Positions 54,808 to 63,083 of a stretch of DNA of 64,000 bases are shown one piece after another. The notes under the pieces are model-generated. The model was not told where the DNA came from, made no database searches, and worked only from the letters and a program-made list of their open reading frames with translations. The stretch lies in assembly GCF_011440305.1 (NCBI RefSeq), contig NZ_JAAOIW010000022.1, forward strand, positions 1 to 64,000. Direction: 5' to 3'. Origin of the DNA: Paenibacillus agricola. Lineage in GTDB: Bacteria; Bacillota; Bacilli; Paenibacillales; NBRC-103111. Position 1 is the stretch's first letter. Every line of letters begins with the position of its first letter. Position numbers and translations under genes: made by a program.

Positions 54808-55677
54808 ATGTCAAAAATAGTGACGAAGGGCATTAAAATGACGGAAGAAAGAATGGCCTTAGTGAATGCCCGCATTGCAGCCTCAGGCTTGGAGGCTGAC
54901 GAGTACCTGGAATCCCTTATGGCCTTGGAGACTATGAAAGACCTGCAAAAACGGAACCCCACTGCTTCGCATACCCTGAGGGAAATTGAAAAACTCGTGA
55001 ACCGGATCTACCATGCTACAGCCCGGATTTATGAAGAAGGCGAGAATTCGGTCGATGACCTTAAGGGGCAATCCGCTGCTTTTGCAATGGAGCGGGAAGC
55101 AGAGCGGGAAGCCGCCCGGCAAGAAAACAAGATTTTACTCAAGAAGCTGGCCCAAAAAGATGAGGAACTGGCCGTCGCGAACAAACAGGCCAATGAATAC
55201 CGCCTGCAGGCCGAACAAGCTGCTAAAGCGGGCACCGCGTTAGAGGAACTCGCCCGCCTTTCTAAAGATAAGGCTGCCCAGTTGGAAGCCCAATTAGGAG
55301 TGCTGCAAGCTGCAGCAGGGGAAGCTGCAGCTTTGAGGGAACATCTCCTGTTTAGCGAAAATAAGCGAAAGGAAAATATGGAACAACACCAGGAAGCTGA
55401 ACGGCTGCTCCGGGAAGAAGCCAGTGAACTGCGGCGGGAAGCCGCCCGCAGCCAGCAAGCTGCCCAAGAGGCAGAGGCCCGCTACCATCACCAATCGGAG
55501 TTCCAGCTTAAACAAAAGGAGATGGAGAGCCGGGAGTTGTTGTTGAAGGAGAAGGAGGAGTGGCAGGAGAAATTGGCCGCCGCCAATGAACAGCATGCAA
55601 CACGGCTTGCTCAGCTAATAGACAGGCTCTCCAGGCCAGTGGTAGAGGATCTGAACATGCAGACGCCTAAAATTTAG
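54808..55677 (+). CDS. KfrA-like DNA-binding coiled-coil protein
   Basis: 289 residues, GGAG nine bases before ATG. The N-terminal part (about 1-60: KMTEERMALVNARIAASGLE, LREIEKLVNRIYHATARIYE) is likely a DNA-binding domain; residues 75-275 are one long Ala/Glu/Gln-rich coiled coil (EREAEREAARQENKILLKKL, LREEASELRREAARSQQAAQ). This matches KfrA-type proteins that bind repeats at their own promoter and help plasmid stability. Four GTTAAC boxes upstream fit autoregulation. GC-richer than the surroundings. It probably belongs with the recombinase and lox-like site. Confidence 0.65.
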   Translation: MSKIVTKGIKMTEERMALVNARIAASGLEADEYLESLMALETMKDLQKRNPTASHTLREIEKLVNRIYHATARIYEEGENSVDDLKGQSAAFAMEREAEREAARQENKILLKKLAQKDEELAVANKQANEYRLQAEQAAKAGTALEELARLSKDKAAQLEAQLGVLQAAAGEAAALREHLLFSENKRKENMEQHQEAERLLREEASELRREAARSQQAAQEAEARYHHQSEFQLKQKEMESRELLLKEKEEWQEKLAAANEQHATRLAQLIDRLSRPVVEDLNMQTPKI

Positions 55678-55858
55678 TTTTAGTAGGTATTGTAAAATAA
55701 ATAAAAAATGGGCTTTGTTCGTATCATTTATTGATTTTTAATACCCCCCTCTCAAAAGTTGTTACCTTGTTACCAATACTATCAAATATAATTAAAATAT
55801 CAGACCTGTTGATTAACCACTAAATGGTAGAAAAAGAGCCGCCAACCCAGTAAAATGT
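55678..55858. other. Spacer and left end of an IS4-type element
   Basis: Contains GAGCCGCCA (about 55840) and AAGGTGGCGGCTC (about 55880), an inverted pair around the IS4 transposase leader. Confidence 0.35.
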
Positions 55859-55891
55859 TTGTACCCCTACAAACAATCGAAAGGTGGCGGC

Positions 55892-56924
55892 TCCATGAAA
55901 AAATCTACCACGATTCTATTGCCGGAGGAAGTCATATCCGTTGTTCAAATTGCCGATTACGAAGACAAAGCTCGCAAGTTTACGGTGTACCATCTGCTTC
56001 AATATTGGTGTATGGCAGCATTCGAGGAGTGGGGTAGTTATCGATATGGCGTCGACCACGCGGCTTCCATTGGCTTTTTTCAGGTAAAGCTGCGGACGTT
56101 CTATTTTCGGTATTTCAAAGCGTTATTTCACTTGCTTGTGAGCAAATGCAATCGGAAAACAAGCAGAAAGTTGGCGTTTCCTAAAGAGTAGCTTCTCATT
56201 GACTCTACGACCGTAACGGTTGGTAGAACCCGTTTGCCTTGGGCACCGTATCATGGTGAACGAGCTGGCATTAAGCTGCATGTGGCGCTACAGGCTGAAA
56301 ATGAACAACCACTGAACGTCAGGTTCAAAACATGACGGTCCGGTGAGCGAGGGATTGAGCCAAGTCGATTACATCATGGTTATGGATCGTGCCTATGGAA
56401 AGCTCGAACGTTTGGATCGTTACAAAAAGGACGGACAGTCGTTCGTCATTCGGCTACGAGACAATGTGCATCTCGAAAATCCACGTGCCTTACGTCGTCA
56501 AAAAGACATAAGTTCTTCCGTTGTTCGTGATATCACTTGCCAGCTTGGAACGCCACAGTGTCGATCTGAAGAACGCCACCGCGTAGTGGTCTTTCAGGAC
56601 TGTGAAGGTCGAGAAATCCGAGTCGTTACGGACTTGATGCAAGTCACCGCCGAGCAAATTGCACAGATGTACAAAGCTCGTTGGCAGATCGAGGTGTTTT
56701 TCCACTGGATTAAACAGCATCTGAATATTCCCACTTTGTTTGGCACAACTGAAAATGCCGTGTACGGTCAACTGTTTAGAGCTACTTTAATGGTCTACGT
56801 TTTGCTAAAATGTCTGTTTGACGCTTCAAACGCAACAATTCCTCTTTATACGAAACTCTCTTTTATCCAATTTTCACGTTTGCTCGTTCTTAATAGGCCT
56901 GCCTATTTAGCCCCCTAGAAGACT
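55892..56924 (+). pseudogene. IS4-family transposase, several frameshifts
   Basis: Begins MKKSTTILLPEEVISVVQIA and reads in three successive frames: to SCKNRKTSRKL-like sequence near 56190, then LIDSTTVTVGRTRLPWAP (first Asp) and GIKLHVALQAENEQ, then VDYIMVMDRAYGKLERLDRY (second Asp) and ARWQIEVFFHWIKQHL (Y-x2-R-x3-E-x6-K). The end VLNRPAYLAP runs into the end of an IS3 element, which was inserted here. A shorter copy of its C-terminal part is fused to IS110 at 5690. Confidence 0.8.
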
Positions 56925-56977
56925 TGGACAGTACACCCCTTAATGAAATACAATAATATTAGAGGGTGGGGAACGTT

Positions 56978-57307
56978 ATGAAGCGTGTACAGCATGACCT
57001 TAATTTCAAGATGGATATCATTCGAAAAGGGAAAGAGATTGGGAACTTTACAGCCGTAGCCCGGCAGCACGAACTGGATCCAAAGATGGTTTTGCGGTGG
57101 GCGGCAAAAGAACTGAACCGTAAAGATGTGGATCAGTTGGATGGAGCCAGCAAGAGGCAAGCCGCTTTTATCCCTACTGCTGAAGATTTCAAACAGCTTG
57201 AACATGAGAATGAAAAACTGAAAAAGCTACTGGCGGAACAAGCCCTGGAAAGGGAAATTCTCAAAGACCTACTAAAAAAAACGAACCCCAACTTGCGGAT
57301 AAAATAG
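56978..57307 (+). CDS. IS3-family transposase OrfA
   Basis: 109 residues starting MKRVQHDLNFKMDIIRKGKE. Helix-turn-helix (about 5-55: IGNFTAVARQHELDPKMVLR) and a leucine zipper (about 75-100: LEHENEKLKKLLAEQALERE). Overlaps OrfB; a run of eight A near 57273-57283 is a good slippery site for the -1 shift that makes OrfAB in this family. DNA-binding subunit. Confidence 0.85.
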   Translation: MKRVQHDLNFKMDIIRKGKEIGNFTAVARQHELDPKMVLRWAAKELNRKDVDQLDGASKRQAAFIPTAEDFKQLEHENEKLKKLLAEQALEREILKDLLKKTNPNLRIK

Positions 57308-57837
57308 AAACCGCCCAGAAGTATATTGACCAAGGGCATAGGATTGCCTTCGTGCTCCGTGTGCTGGAAGTCGAACGATCGACGTATTATGCACATGTGA
57401 ATAAAGCTGAAAGGAAACCTATCCACAGAGCCGGTCGCCCCGCACCCGGTTACTCTTATAAGACAGACGGCAAGCTCGTAAGTGATGAAGAGATCTGCGA
57501 ATGGCTGATGGAGTTCCTGGCGGGTGAAGGGGCTGCCTATGGCTACCGCAAGCTCACTGTGCTGCTAAAAAGACGCCACCAGCTTGTGATTAACAAGAAG
57601 AAAGTATACAGGCTATGCAAGCGGTTGGGGGTTCTGAGACCGCAACGTAAGCTGAAAATGAAACACCCGAGACGGCTGGCTAACAACCGTGTGATTACAG
57701 GTTCTAACCAACTGTGGGAAACCGATATTAAGTATGGTTGGGTGGCTGGAGAGCATCGTTTCTTCTTCATTATGTGTATCCTAGACGTGTTTGACCGTGC
57801 CATAATCACGTACCACCTGGGCTTAACTTGTTTCTAG
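57307..57837 (+). pseudogene. IS3-family transposase OrfB, truncated
   Basis: The -1 frame reads AFVLRVLEVERSTYYAHVNK, GEGAAYGYRKLTVLLKRRHQ, VYRLCKRLGVLRPQRK and NQLWETDIKYGW (the first Asp region), then ILDVFDRAIITYHLGLTC (second Asp) and ends at the terminal repeat. The last part of the integrase domain with the catalytic Glu is missing. Confidence 0.85.
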
Positions 57838-57989
57838 GGGGCTAAAAAGGTTGTTGCTCTTGGTTTATCTTATTTTCGATAATTAATCTCTCTCCTTTCA
57901 TTAATTCCATTTAAAATCGCAAAAATGATTCGTACAAATTCTTTAATTCTCTGTTCAACAATAATGCTTTTTTTTATTTTGTTCGCACC

Positions 57990-58735
57990 TGTACTGATTA
58001 ATTTTCTACAACACTTTGGTCTTTCCACAATCACGCGGTAAGGTGATTGTAAATAACGTACCTGCCTGCGGTTCGCTGCTAACAGATACCATCCCAGAAA
58101 GAGAACGAATTACTTGATACGAAAATGTAAGACCTAGACCTGTACCACTTGATTTAGTTTAAAAATAAATAGTACCTAAGCTTTTAACTTGAGTCCTCAG
58201 CCATTCCAATCCCATTGTCTCTAATTGTCAATACAACCTGATTATTTTGTGCGACTAACTTAATGACTACTTTTCAGTTAAGGGATTTCTACAACTCATT
58301 CGCGAAAATTCCCTGTCCAAAGAAAAAATGCTCCAATATGTAGATATAAGTTTGGATGAAATACAACGTACGGAAACCATACTTTCTGAATACCTCTCAA
58401 TCTCGAAACCACTCACAAATCGGCGCGAACAGGTGCTGTAAGCGGGTTTCGTACTTCGTGAAGCTGCTACGTGGCTGATTGCCTGCACTTTTTCATGATG
58501 CGCAAAATTAATGGATAATTCTTTGTCCGAAACTGACTTGCTAAACAAAGAGACTAATAGTGTTGGAAACATGAGCACAGGCCTCAACTGCATTTTTCAT
58601 AAAGTTCAGAAGGACTTGCTTCATTTCTTCCGGATTTGCCAGTATCATTGTGGGTTGATCTGTTTTTTTAACTTGTATTTGAACATTGTTCATGTTTGCA
58701 TAGGGTGTCATCTCAAAGTATAGATATTAGTTGTA
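57990..58735 (-). pseudogene. Sporulation-type sensor histidine kinase, rearranged
   Basis: Minus-strand pieces: NPEEMKQVLLNFMKNAVEAC (N-box, about 58600-58680), HEVRNPLTA (H-box, about 58430-58460), VVLTIRDNGIGMAED (D-box, about 58180-58260), SSGTGLGLTFSYQVIRSL and AGTLFTITLPRDCGK (G-box, 58010-58160). The segment 58261-58441 reads SVKGFLQLIREN, YVDISLDEIQRTETILSEYL on the plus strand instead, which is the part that should follow the H-box. The H-box also lies after the N-box. The gene is scrambled by at least one inversion or block insertion. Resembles KinB/KinE-like kinases. Confidence 0.6.
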
Positions 58736-58829
58736 ACTCATGTTACTTCTAAAAGACCAAGCATATATTATGAATAGTAAAATTATACCATATCTAAGTA
58801 ATACTTCGCAGTCAAATGTTGAAAATCAG

Positions 58830-58951
58830 CGGGTACCGATCGATTGTCCCTGAACCCACCCCGAAAATGGCGCAGTGGCATATGCGACATTTCCATCCGC
58901 TGTAGACCAAAAGGGTGTAGCGATCGTAAATATCATGGACAGTACGATCAT
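58830..58951 (-). pseudogene. N-terminal scrap of a secreted protein
   Basis: The minus strand reads MIVLSMIFTIATPFWSTADG, then AYATAPFSGWVQGQS, with the hydrophobic core of a signal peptide and a plausible cleavage area. Only about 40 codons remain before a frame loss. Parent protein unknown. Confidence 0.25.
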
Positions 58952-59109
58952 CCAATCCTTGTTAGCAGCATTCTGACCCTAAGTCGCATCATCCTCATCC
59001 TCATCCTCCTTCATTTTCAGTCGAAGATGAACGATTATGTCAAAATTAATTCCTCAGATTGAATCTTATCACAGTACCATGAAAGAATTCTGAAAGAAAG
59101 CGATCCTAC

Positions 59110-59606
59110 CAGACCAGATTGACTATGATGATTTATTACATTGCACATTTATATGTGACGAGCGTTCCACATGCCTCCGCCCGAAACTCTTCATAGAAAA
59201 CGGTGCAAAGCTCAAAACGGGTGAACGGGGAATTTTTGTTTCCCAGGCATTAATGGACTTATTTGACGACTATTTATATGAAGTCCTTGATGAGTTGGAT
59301 TTTCGTTCGAACTTTGTATTTGTGAAGCTTCGGGGTGAAAATGAAGGGAAACCAATGACCTCCATTGATGTGGAATCCTTGTTTAAACGGTTGCGGCAGA
59401 AGACAGGAATAAATAAACTTCATCCCCACCTTTTTCGTCATACACATGCAACGATGTTCTATCTGGAAACGAAAGATATTAAGCAGGTGCAAGAACGACT
59501 GGGGCACTCACAAATTCAAACAACGATGAATTTATACCTACATCCTTCAAAAGAAGACATCCGTAAAGATTGGGAGAAAGCACAGCCAATATTTCAGCTG
59601 AATTAA
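59110..59606 (+). pseudogene. Tn554-type tyrosine recombinase (TnpA-like), C-terminal part
   Basis: The frame reads GAKLKTGERGIFVSQALMDL, DDYLYEVLDELDFRSNFVFV, HPHLFRHTHATMFYLETKD (His-x-x-Arg) and RLGHSQIQTTMNLYLHPSKE (His and Tyr) to the end. It matches the catalytic half of the first recombinase of Tn554-like trios. The N-terminal half is missing; the open frame from 59253 alone is not a complete gene. It is followed by the start of the second recombinase, which supports the trio origin. Confidence 0.75.
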
Positions 59607-59626
59607 TGAAGCAAAGGTGATTTAAG

Positions 59627-59791
59627 ATGAAAAAGACAAAGACTGTTATACATCCTTACAGAGAGGAGTTAAGATTTCATGAGCGATTAGAGCAAGAACT
59701 ATCTACTTATCCTGAAAAGACCATTCATACAGAGTCGGGCGTCTCAAAGATCATACCAGGTCGTTTGCCCGGCCACCTGCCCCGTATTTAG
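59627..59791 (+). pseudogene. Second recombinase (TnpB-like) N-terminal scrap
   Basis: AAAGGTG precedes ATG at 59627: MKKTKTVIHPYREELRFHER, then LEQELSTYPEKTIHTESGVS and a stop after 54 codons. Position 20 bases after the TnpA-like tail and the same strand fit the second gene of a Tn554-like recombinase trio. The rest is lost at about 59765. Confidence 0.5.
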
Positions 59792-59962
59792 GCGGAAACT
59801 TATCGGACTATTTTCTTGTCACCACTTTCGGCTGGTGTGCATGCTTCTTACGTGCTTATGGATAGCCTCTCTTTTGTACAGTGCTTCCTTGATCATCCGA
59901 ATTAATTGCGCTAAATGCTCGTTTCTTTTCTTTTTTAACCGCCTTATAAATTGTTTCATTTT

Positions 59963-61189
59963 TTATAAGGTCGTTTCTGTCTTTACGATTTCGTTATTGG
60001 CACGAACACCCTGCCCTACCTTTAGGACTTTAACTACAACAGCAATGGCCAGGATCAATAAACTGTTAATTAAGAAGACATAAGGGATTGGAACCACACT
60101 GGCAAGAAGCCCCCCTAGCATAGGTCCCACCATAGTTCCCATCTGCATTGCAGATTGATTGAGCCCAAACGCCCTGCCTCTAAAGCTTGTGTCAGTAAAT
60201 TGGACAATTAAAGAACTTATTGCCGGGAAGACGGCCGCAAAAAACAATCCATATATAAACCTCAAGGAACCAAAACCGATTAAATCATGGAATGCTATTT
60301 GAAGCAAATTCCCTAGCCCTCCACCTACTAGACCGATAAACAATATTTTGTCATATCCGTAGGTGCCGCCGAATTTCCCCCACCTGGGGGCTGCAATCAA
60401 GGTGGCTAGCCCCACAGCAGAGAAGATGATTCCCGAGCTTAAGGAAGCATTGCCACTGCTCGCGCCAAGCTGAATAACATAAATCGTTAGCAGCGGCTCG
60501 ATGATCATAACAGATGTATGCACGACAAAAGTAGTAATGATGATGAATAATAAGCTGCGGTTAGAAAATACCAGCTTCAGGTCACCAAGCACATTGGTAC
60601 GAGCTGATGATTTGTTGATTTCCCCTTCCTTCACCCAAATCCATGCAGTAATTAATGCCATCAATGACATGCAGCTAGAAAATAGGAAGGCTTCACGATT
60701 ACCTATCAAGTGGCTCACAAAGCCCCCTATCAGAGGGCCGATGATACTGCCTGTAGCCATAGCGGTTGACATTATTCCAAGTGCATAGCCTACCTTTTTT
60801 TCGGGCGTGTTCGTCGCAACAAGCGCAACCGCAGCCGGGATATAACCGGCGAGAAGCCCTTCCAAAATTCGCAGCGCAACAAGCTGATATGGATTTTGCA
60901 CAAAATAATAAAGCGAATAGATAATTGTAAGGCAAGTCGCGGCGCGAATCAGCATAGGCTTTCTGCCATATTTGTCGGCCAGCGATCCCCAGAATGGAGA
61001 AACAAATGCACTTGCCAGAAAGCTTACCGAAAATACCGCACCCGACCATAGCTCAAGATGGTCGTGGATTCCAAGCTGGTCCTGTAAAAAGATCGGTAAG
61101 AAAGGAATAGAAATAGAAAAGGACATGCTGATAAAAAAAGCTCCAATCCACAACACAAATAGGTTTAATTTCCAAGAATATGCCTGCAT
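59963..61189 (-). CDS. MFS multidrug exporter (MdtG-like)
   Basis: 408 residues, 12 membrane helices. MFS marks: the loop 2-3 motif GSLADKYGRKPML, helix 5 motif C-like GIMSTAMATGSIIGPLIGGF, and the C-terminal half GRAFGLNQSAMQMGTMVGPM. DHA1-type drug:proton antiporter of the MdtG/YfmO kind. It appears complete and stand-alone. It reads toward the Tn554-type remnant. Substrates cannot be told from sequence. Confidence 0.88.
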   Translation of the reverse strand: MQAYSWKLNLFVLWIGAFFISMSFSISIPFLPIFLQDQLGIHDHLELWSGAVFSVSFLASAFVSPFWGSLADKYGRKPMLIRAATCLTIIYSLYYFVQNPYQLVALRILEGLLAGYIPAAVALVATNTPEKKVGYALGIMSTAMATGSIIGPLIGGFVSHLIGNREAFLFSSCMSLMALITAWIWVKEGEINKSSARTNVLGDLKLVFSNRSLLFIIITTFVVHTSVMIIEPLLTIYVIQLGASSGNASLSSGIIFSAVGLATLIAAPRWGKFGGTYGYDKILFIGLVGGGLGNLLQIAFHDLIGFGSLRFIYGLFFAAVFPAISSLIVQFTDTSFRGRAFGLNQSAMQMGTMVGPMLGGLLASVVPIPYVFLINSLLILAIAVVVKVLKVGQGVRANNEIVKTETTL

Positions 61190-61311
61190 TTATTACATAC
61201 CCCCTTCCGACGAATTTAAACAAAAGGAAAAGAGATTCTCTATGTAAGTGCCATCGGTTAATTAAAAAGCATCCTTGAGCATTTTAGCTCCATGTTACAA
61301 GCGTTATCTTG

Positions 61312-61659
61312 TTACCCAGAAAAAGAAGCCTTAAAATTTTCAAAGCTATATTCATGGGTTAAGTAATTTTTATCTCTAAAACCGAGTTCATACTCATTGT
61401 ATCCCTTAGATTCAAGGTGTCCTTTTATTCGTTTGAGATAGTGGCGGAGATACGTGTCCACCGCGCTTTCTTTTCTTCCGATGTTTACGGCAATTTGGGC
61501 ATTATCTTGACCAAGAAGATGCAGCCTTACAGTTTGATAACGCTCAAACATCCTTCTACTTTGCTCATGTTTCAGTCGTTGTTCAACGTCAATTAACTTT
61601 TCCTCTACCGTTTTCACATTCATCACCCGTCCAATAGTTGATCTTAACCTATTCGACAT
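61312..61659 (-). CDS. IS630-like helix-turn-helix protein fragment
   Basis: 115 residues. The region QSRRMFERYQTVRLHLLGQD, NAQIAVNIGRKESAVDTYLR is the winged helix-turn-helix of IS630/Tc1-type transposases (OrfA of two-frame versions). Nothing of the DDE domain follows. The end KNYLTHEYSFENFKASFSG is unfamiliar. It may be a truncated transposase or a small regulator derived from one. Confidence 0.5.
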   Translation of the reverse strand: MSNRLRSTIGRVMNVKTVEEKLIDVEQRLKHEQSRRMFERYQTVRLHLLGQDNAQIAVNIGRKESAVDTYLRHYLKRIKGHLESKGYNEYELGFRDKNYLTHEYSFENFKASFSG

Positions 61660-61834
61660 CAGTGACTTGAACTTCCTTCCAAGTTACATTAGTTCAACTT
61701 ATATAGATAAAGATGGGTTACTCTATGGGAGAATGAAGAATCACTTGTTCCATAGCCACGAACACGGAGAACAAGTGATCTTTCAAACACCACGTGGCTA
61801 CCGCGATCGGCTTCTCGCTAAGTTACGTCGTTAA
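61640..61834 (+). other. Coding-like open stretch without a start
   Basis: The plus frame reads DLNLFDISDLNFLPSYISST, YIDKDGLLYGRMKNHLFHSH and TPRGYRDRLLAKLRR to a stop at 61834. No family recognised and no start codon. It overlaps the 5' end of the minus-strand fragment. It may be the tail of an unrelated broken gene. Confidence 0.25.
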
Positions 61835-61869
61835 ACAGGAATACAAAGCTTGTTCGGCTAACATCTTTC

Positions 61870-61898
61870 AGCTGTCGTAATTACAGACGGCTTTTTTT
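61870..61898 (+). terminator. Terminator-like hairpin
   Basis: AGCTGTC and CAGACGGCT pair imperfectly and are followed by TTTTTTT on the plus strand. Confidence 0.55.
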
Positions 61899-62513
61899 GC
61901 GATTCACTAACTCTGATGTATTAAGACCACAGGTAAACATCTTGGTGTTCCATCCTCTTCATCTACTACTCATCCCCTTTTCCGTTATATGTATAATTAT
62001 AATTCGGTATCTACTTTCATTTAAGGATTGCTTTTTTACTTTTTGGTGTTCATTTCTTACATCCATCAGTTACTAAAGCATCTGTTTGGTCATTGTTTCT
62101 ACAAGTAAACTTCCTATTCCAAGCCAATCAATCAGCTGGCCAATCATTCCAAGCTTCATTTAAATCTCGTTGACCAACCCTTTATAAGCACCGAAAATGA
62201 ATCTCATAACAAGCCCCACAATGGCTGTAGTCGTAACTACCGGTAAGAAATTGACCGCCCCTTAAATAATTACCACCGACCAAATCTTCTTCGTTGAGTC
62301 CCCCTGGTCCCTCTCAAGTACACGCGTAACACCGATCAGCACAGCAGATGAGGCGTGTGGATAAACAGAAGCGAATCCCTTCTTTCTCCAAGGCTTCCCA
62401 AGCAATGGTGTGGTTAATGCTGTAATTGATCGCAAAAGTGAGCAATAACGGAGGGGTAGCAGGCATAAATAACTTGAAAGCCTTCTTTGATCATCGCCAT
62501 GGAAACACCCCAT
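61899..62513. other. Degenerate sequence, membrane-protein remnants possible
   Basis: Minus-strand frames show short hydrophobic runs (AIVGLVMRFIFGAYKGLVNE near 62170-62240; PPLLLTFAINYSINHTIAWE near 62400-62480) separated by stops. They look like pieces of a decayed membrane protein, which I cannot name. Confidence 0.25.
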
Positions 62514-62652
62514 TCTGAAGGATATTCTGAATGATTCGTGACCTTCCTACCCGATTCCTTCACCTCGACAATCAATCTTATGGCTCGACAATTTATGATG
62601 TGCGGAAGATGGGCTATACAATAGATATGTTAGTTTTGTTATATTTCTTCAT

Positions 62653-62687
62653 AAAAAAACCGCTCCCGAGTCAAGCTCGAGAAGCGG
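62653..62687 (-). terminator. Terminator on the minus strand
   Basis: CCGCTTCTCGAG-CTTGA-CTCGGGAGCGG on the minus strand is followed by TTTTTTT. It lies below the small minus-strand ORF at 62765-62935. Confidence 0.75.
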
Positions 62688-62764
62688 CTCTAAAATGGTT
62701 AATTAAAAACTCGTCTTCAATCTCCCAGATCTTTTGTCAGCGAATCTATAGGGTCGATACTCTC

Positions 62765-62935
62765 TTACTTTGCGTAAAAAGAATAAAATATACCTCGGCT
62801 TAAGGAGAAAAGCCAGTCAAATTGTCGATCATCGGACAAGTTCTCTTCACTGGTAGGATCAACAAAGAAGATCACCATTTCACCGTTACTTTGGATGTTG
62901 AATTTATCATCTTCACATAGCACGCACATTTTCAT
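62765..62935 (-). CDS. Unknown 56-residue protein
   Basis: ATG at 62935; the sequence starts MKMCVLCEDDKFNIQSNGEM and continues VIFFVDPTSEENLSDDRQFD. A CVLC pair near the start may bind metal. No clear ribosome site immediately upstream, but the frame is clean and a strong terminator follows. It lies between two terminators, so it would be a single-gene unit. Confidence 0.35.
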   Translation of the reverse strand: MKMCVLCEDDKFNIQSNGEMVIFFVDPTSEENLSDDRQFDWLFSLSRGIFYSFYAK

Positions 62936-62950
62936 CAGTTCTTTCCAGTA

Positions 62951-62977
62951 ACCAAAACCTCGGCTGCCGCCCGAGGT
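62951..62977 (-). terminator. Terminator after the dehydratase gene
   Basis: On the minus strand CCTCGG-GCGGCAG-CCGAGG is followed by TTTTGG, about 105 bases after the dehydratase stop. Confidence 0.6.
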
Positions 62978-63083
62978 ATTATGCCTTTTTTTACTTCAAG
63001 GACACTTTTTCAGTGCCTTCGGCTGCCCTAAGGTCAATTTTGGAACTTATGGGACAGCCCCTGTATAACCTGTAAAACGCTAT

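Larger units (their letters stand above)
56906..57846 (+). mobile_element. IS3-family element with internal deletion
   Basis: Bounded by the inverted repeat TTTAGCCCCCTAGAA (56906-56920) and TTCTAGGGGGCTAAA (57832-57846). Inside are orfA and the first two thirds of orfB. The deletion removes the end of the DDE domain up to the right repeat, so the element is immobile by itself. It is inserted in the 3' part of the IS4 gene. Confidence 0.75.
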
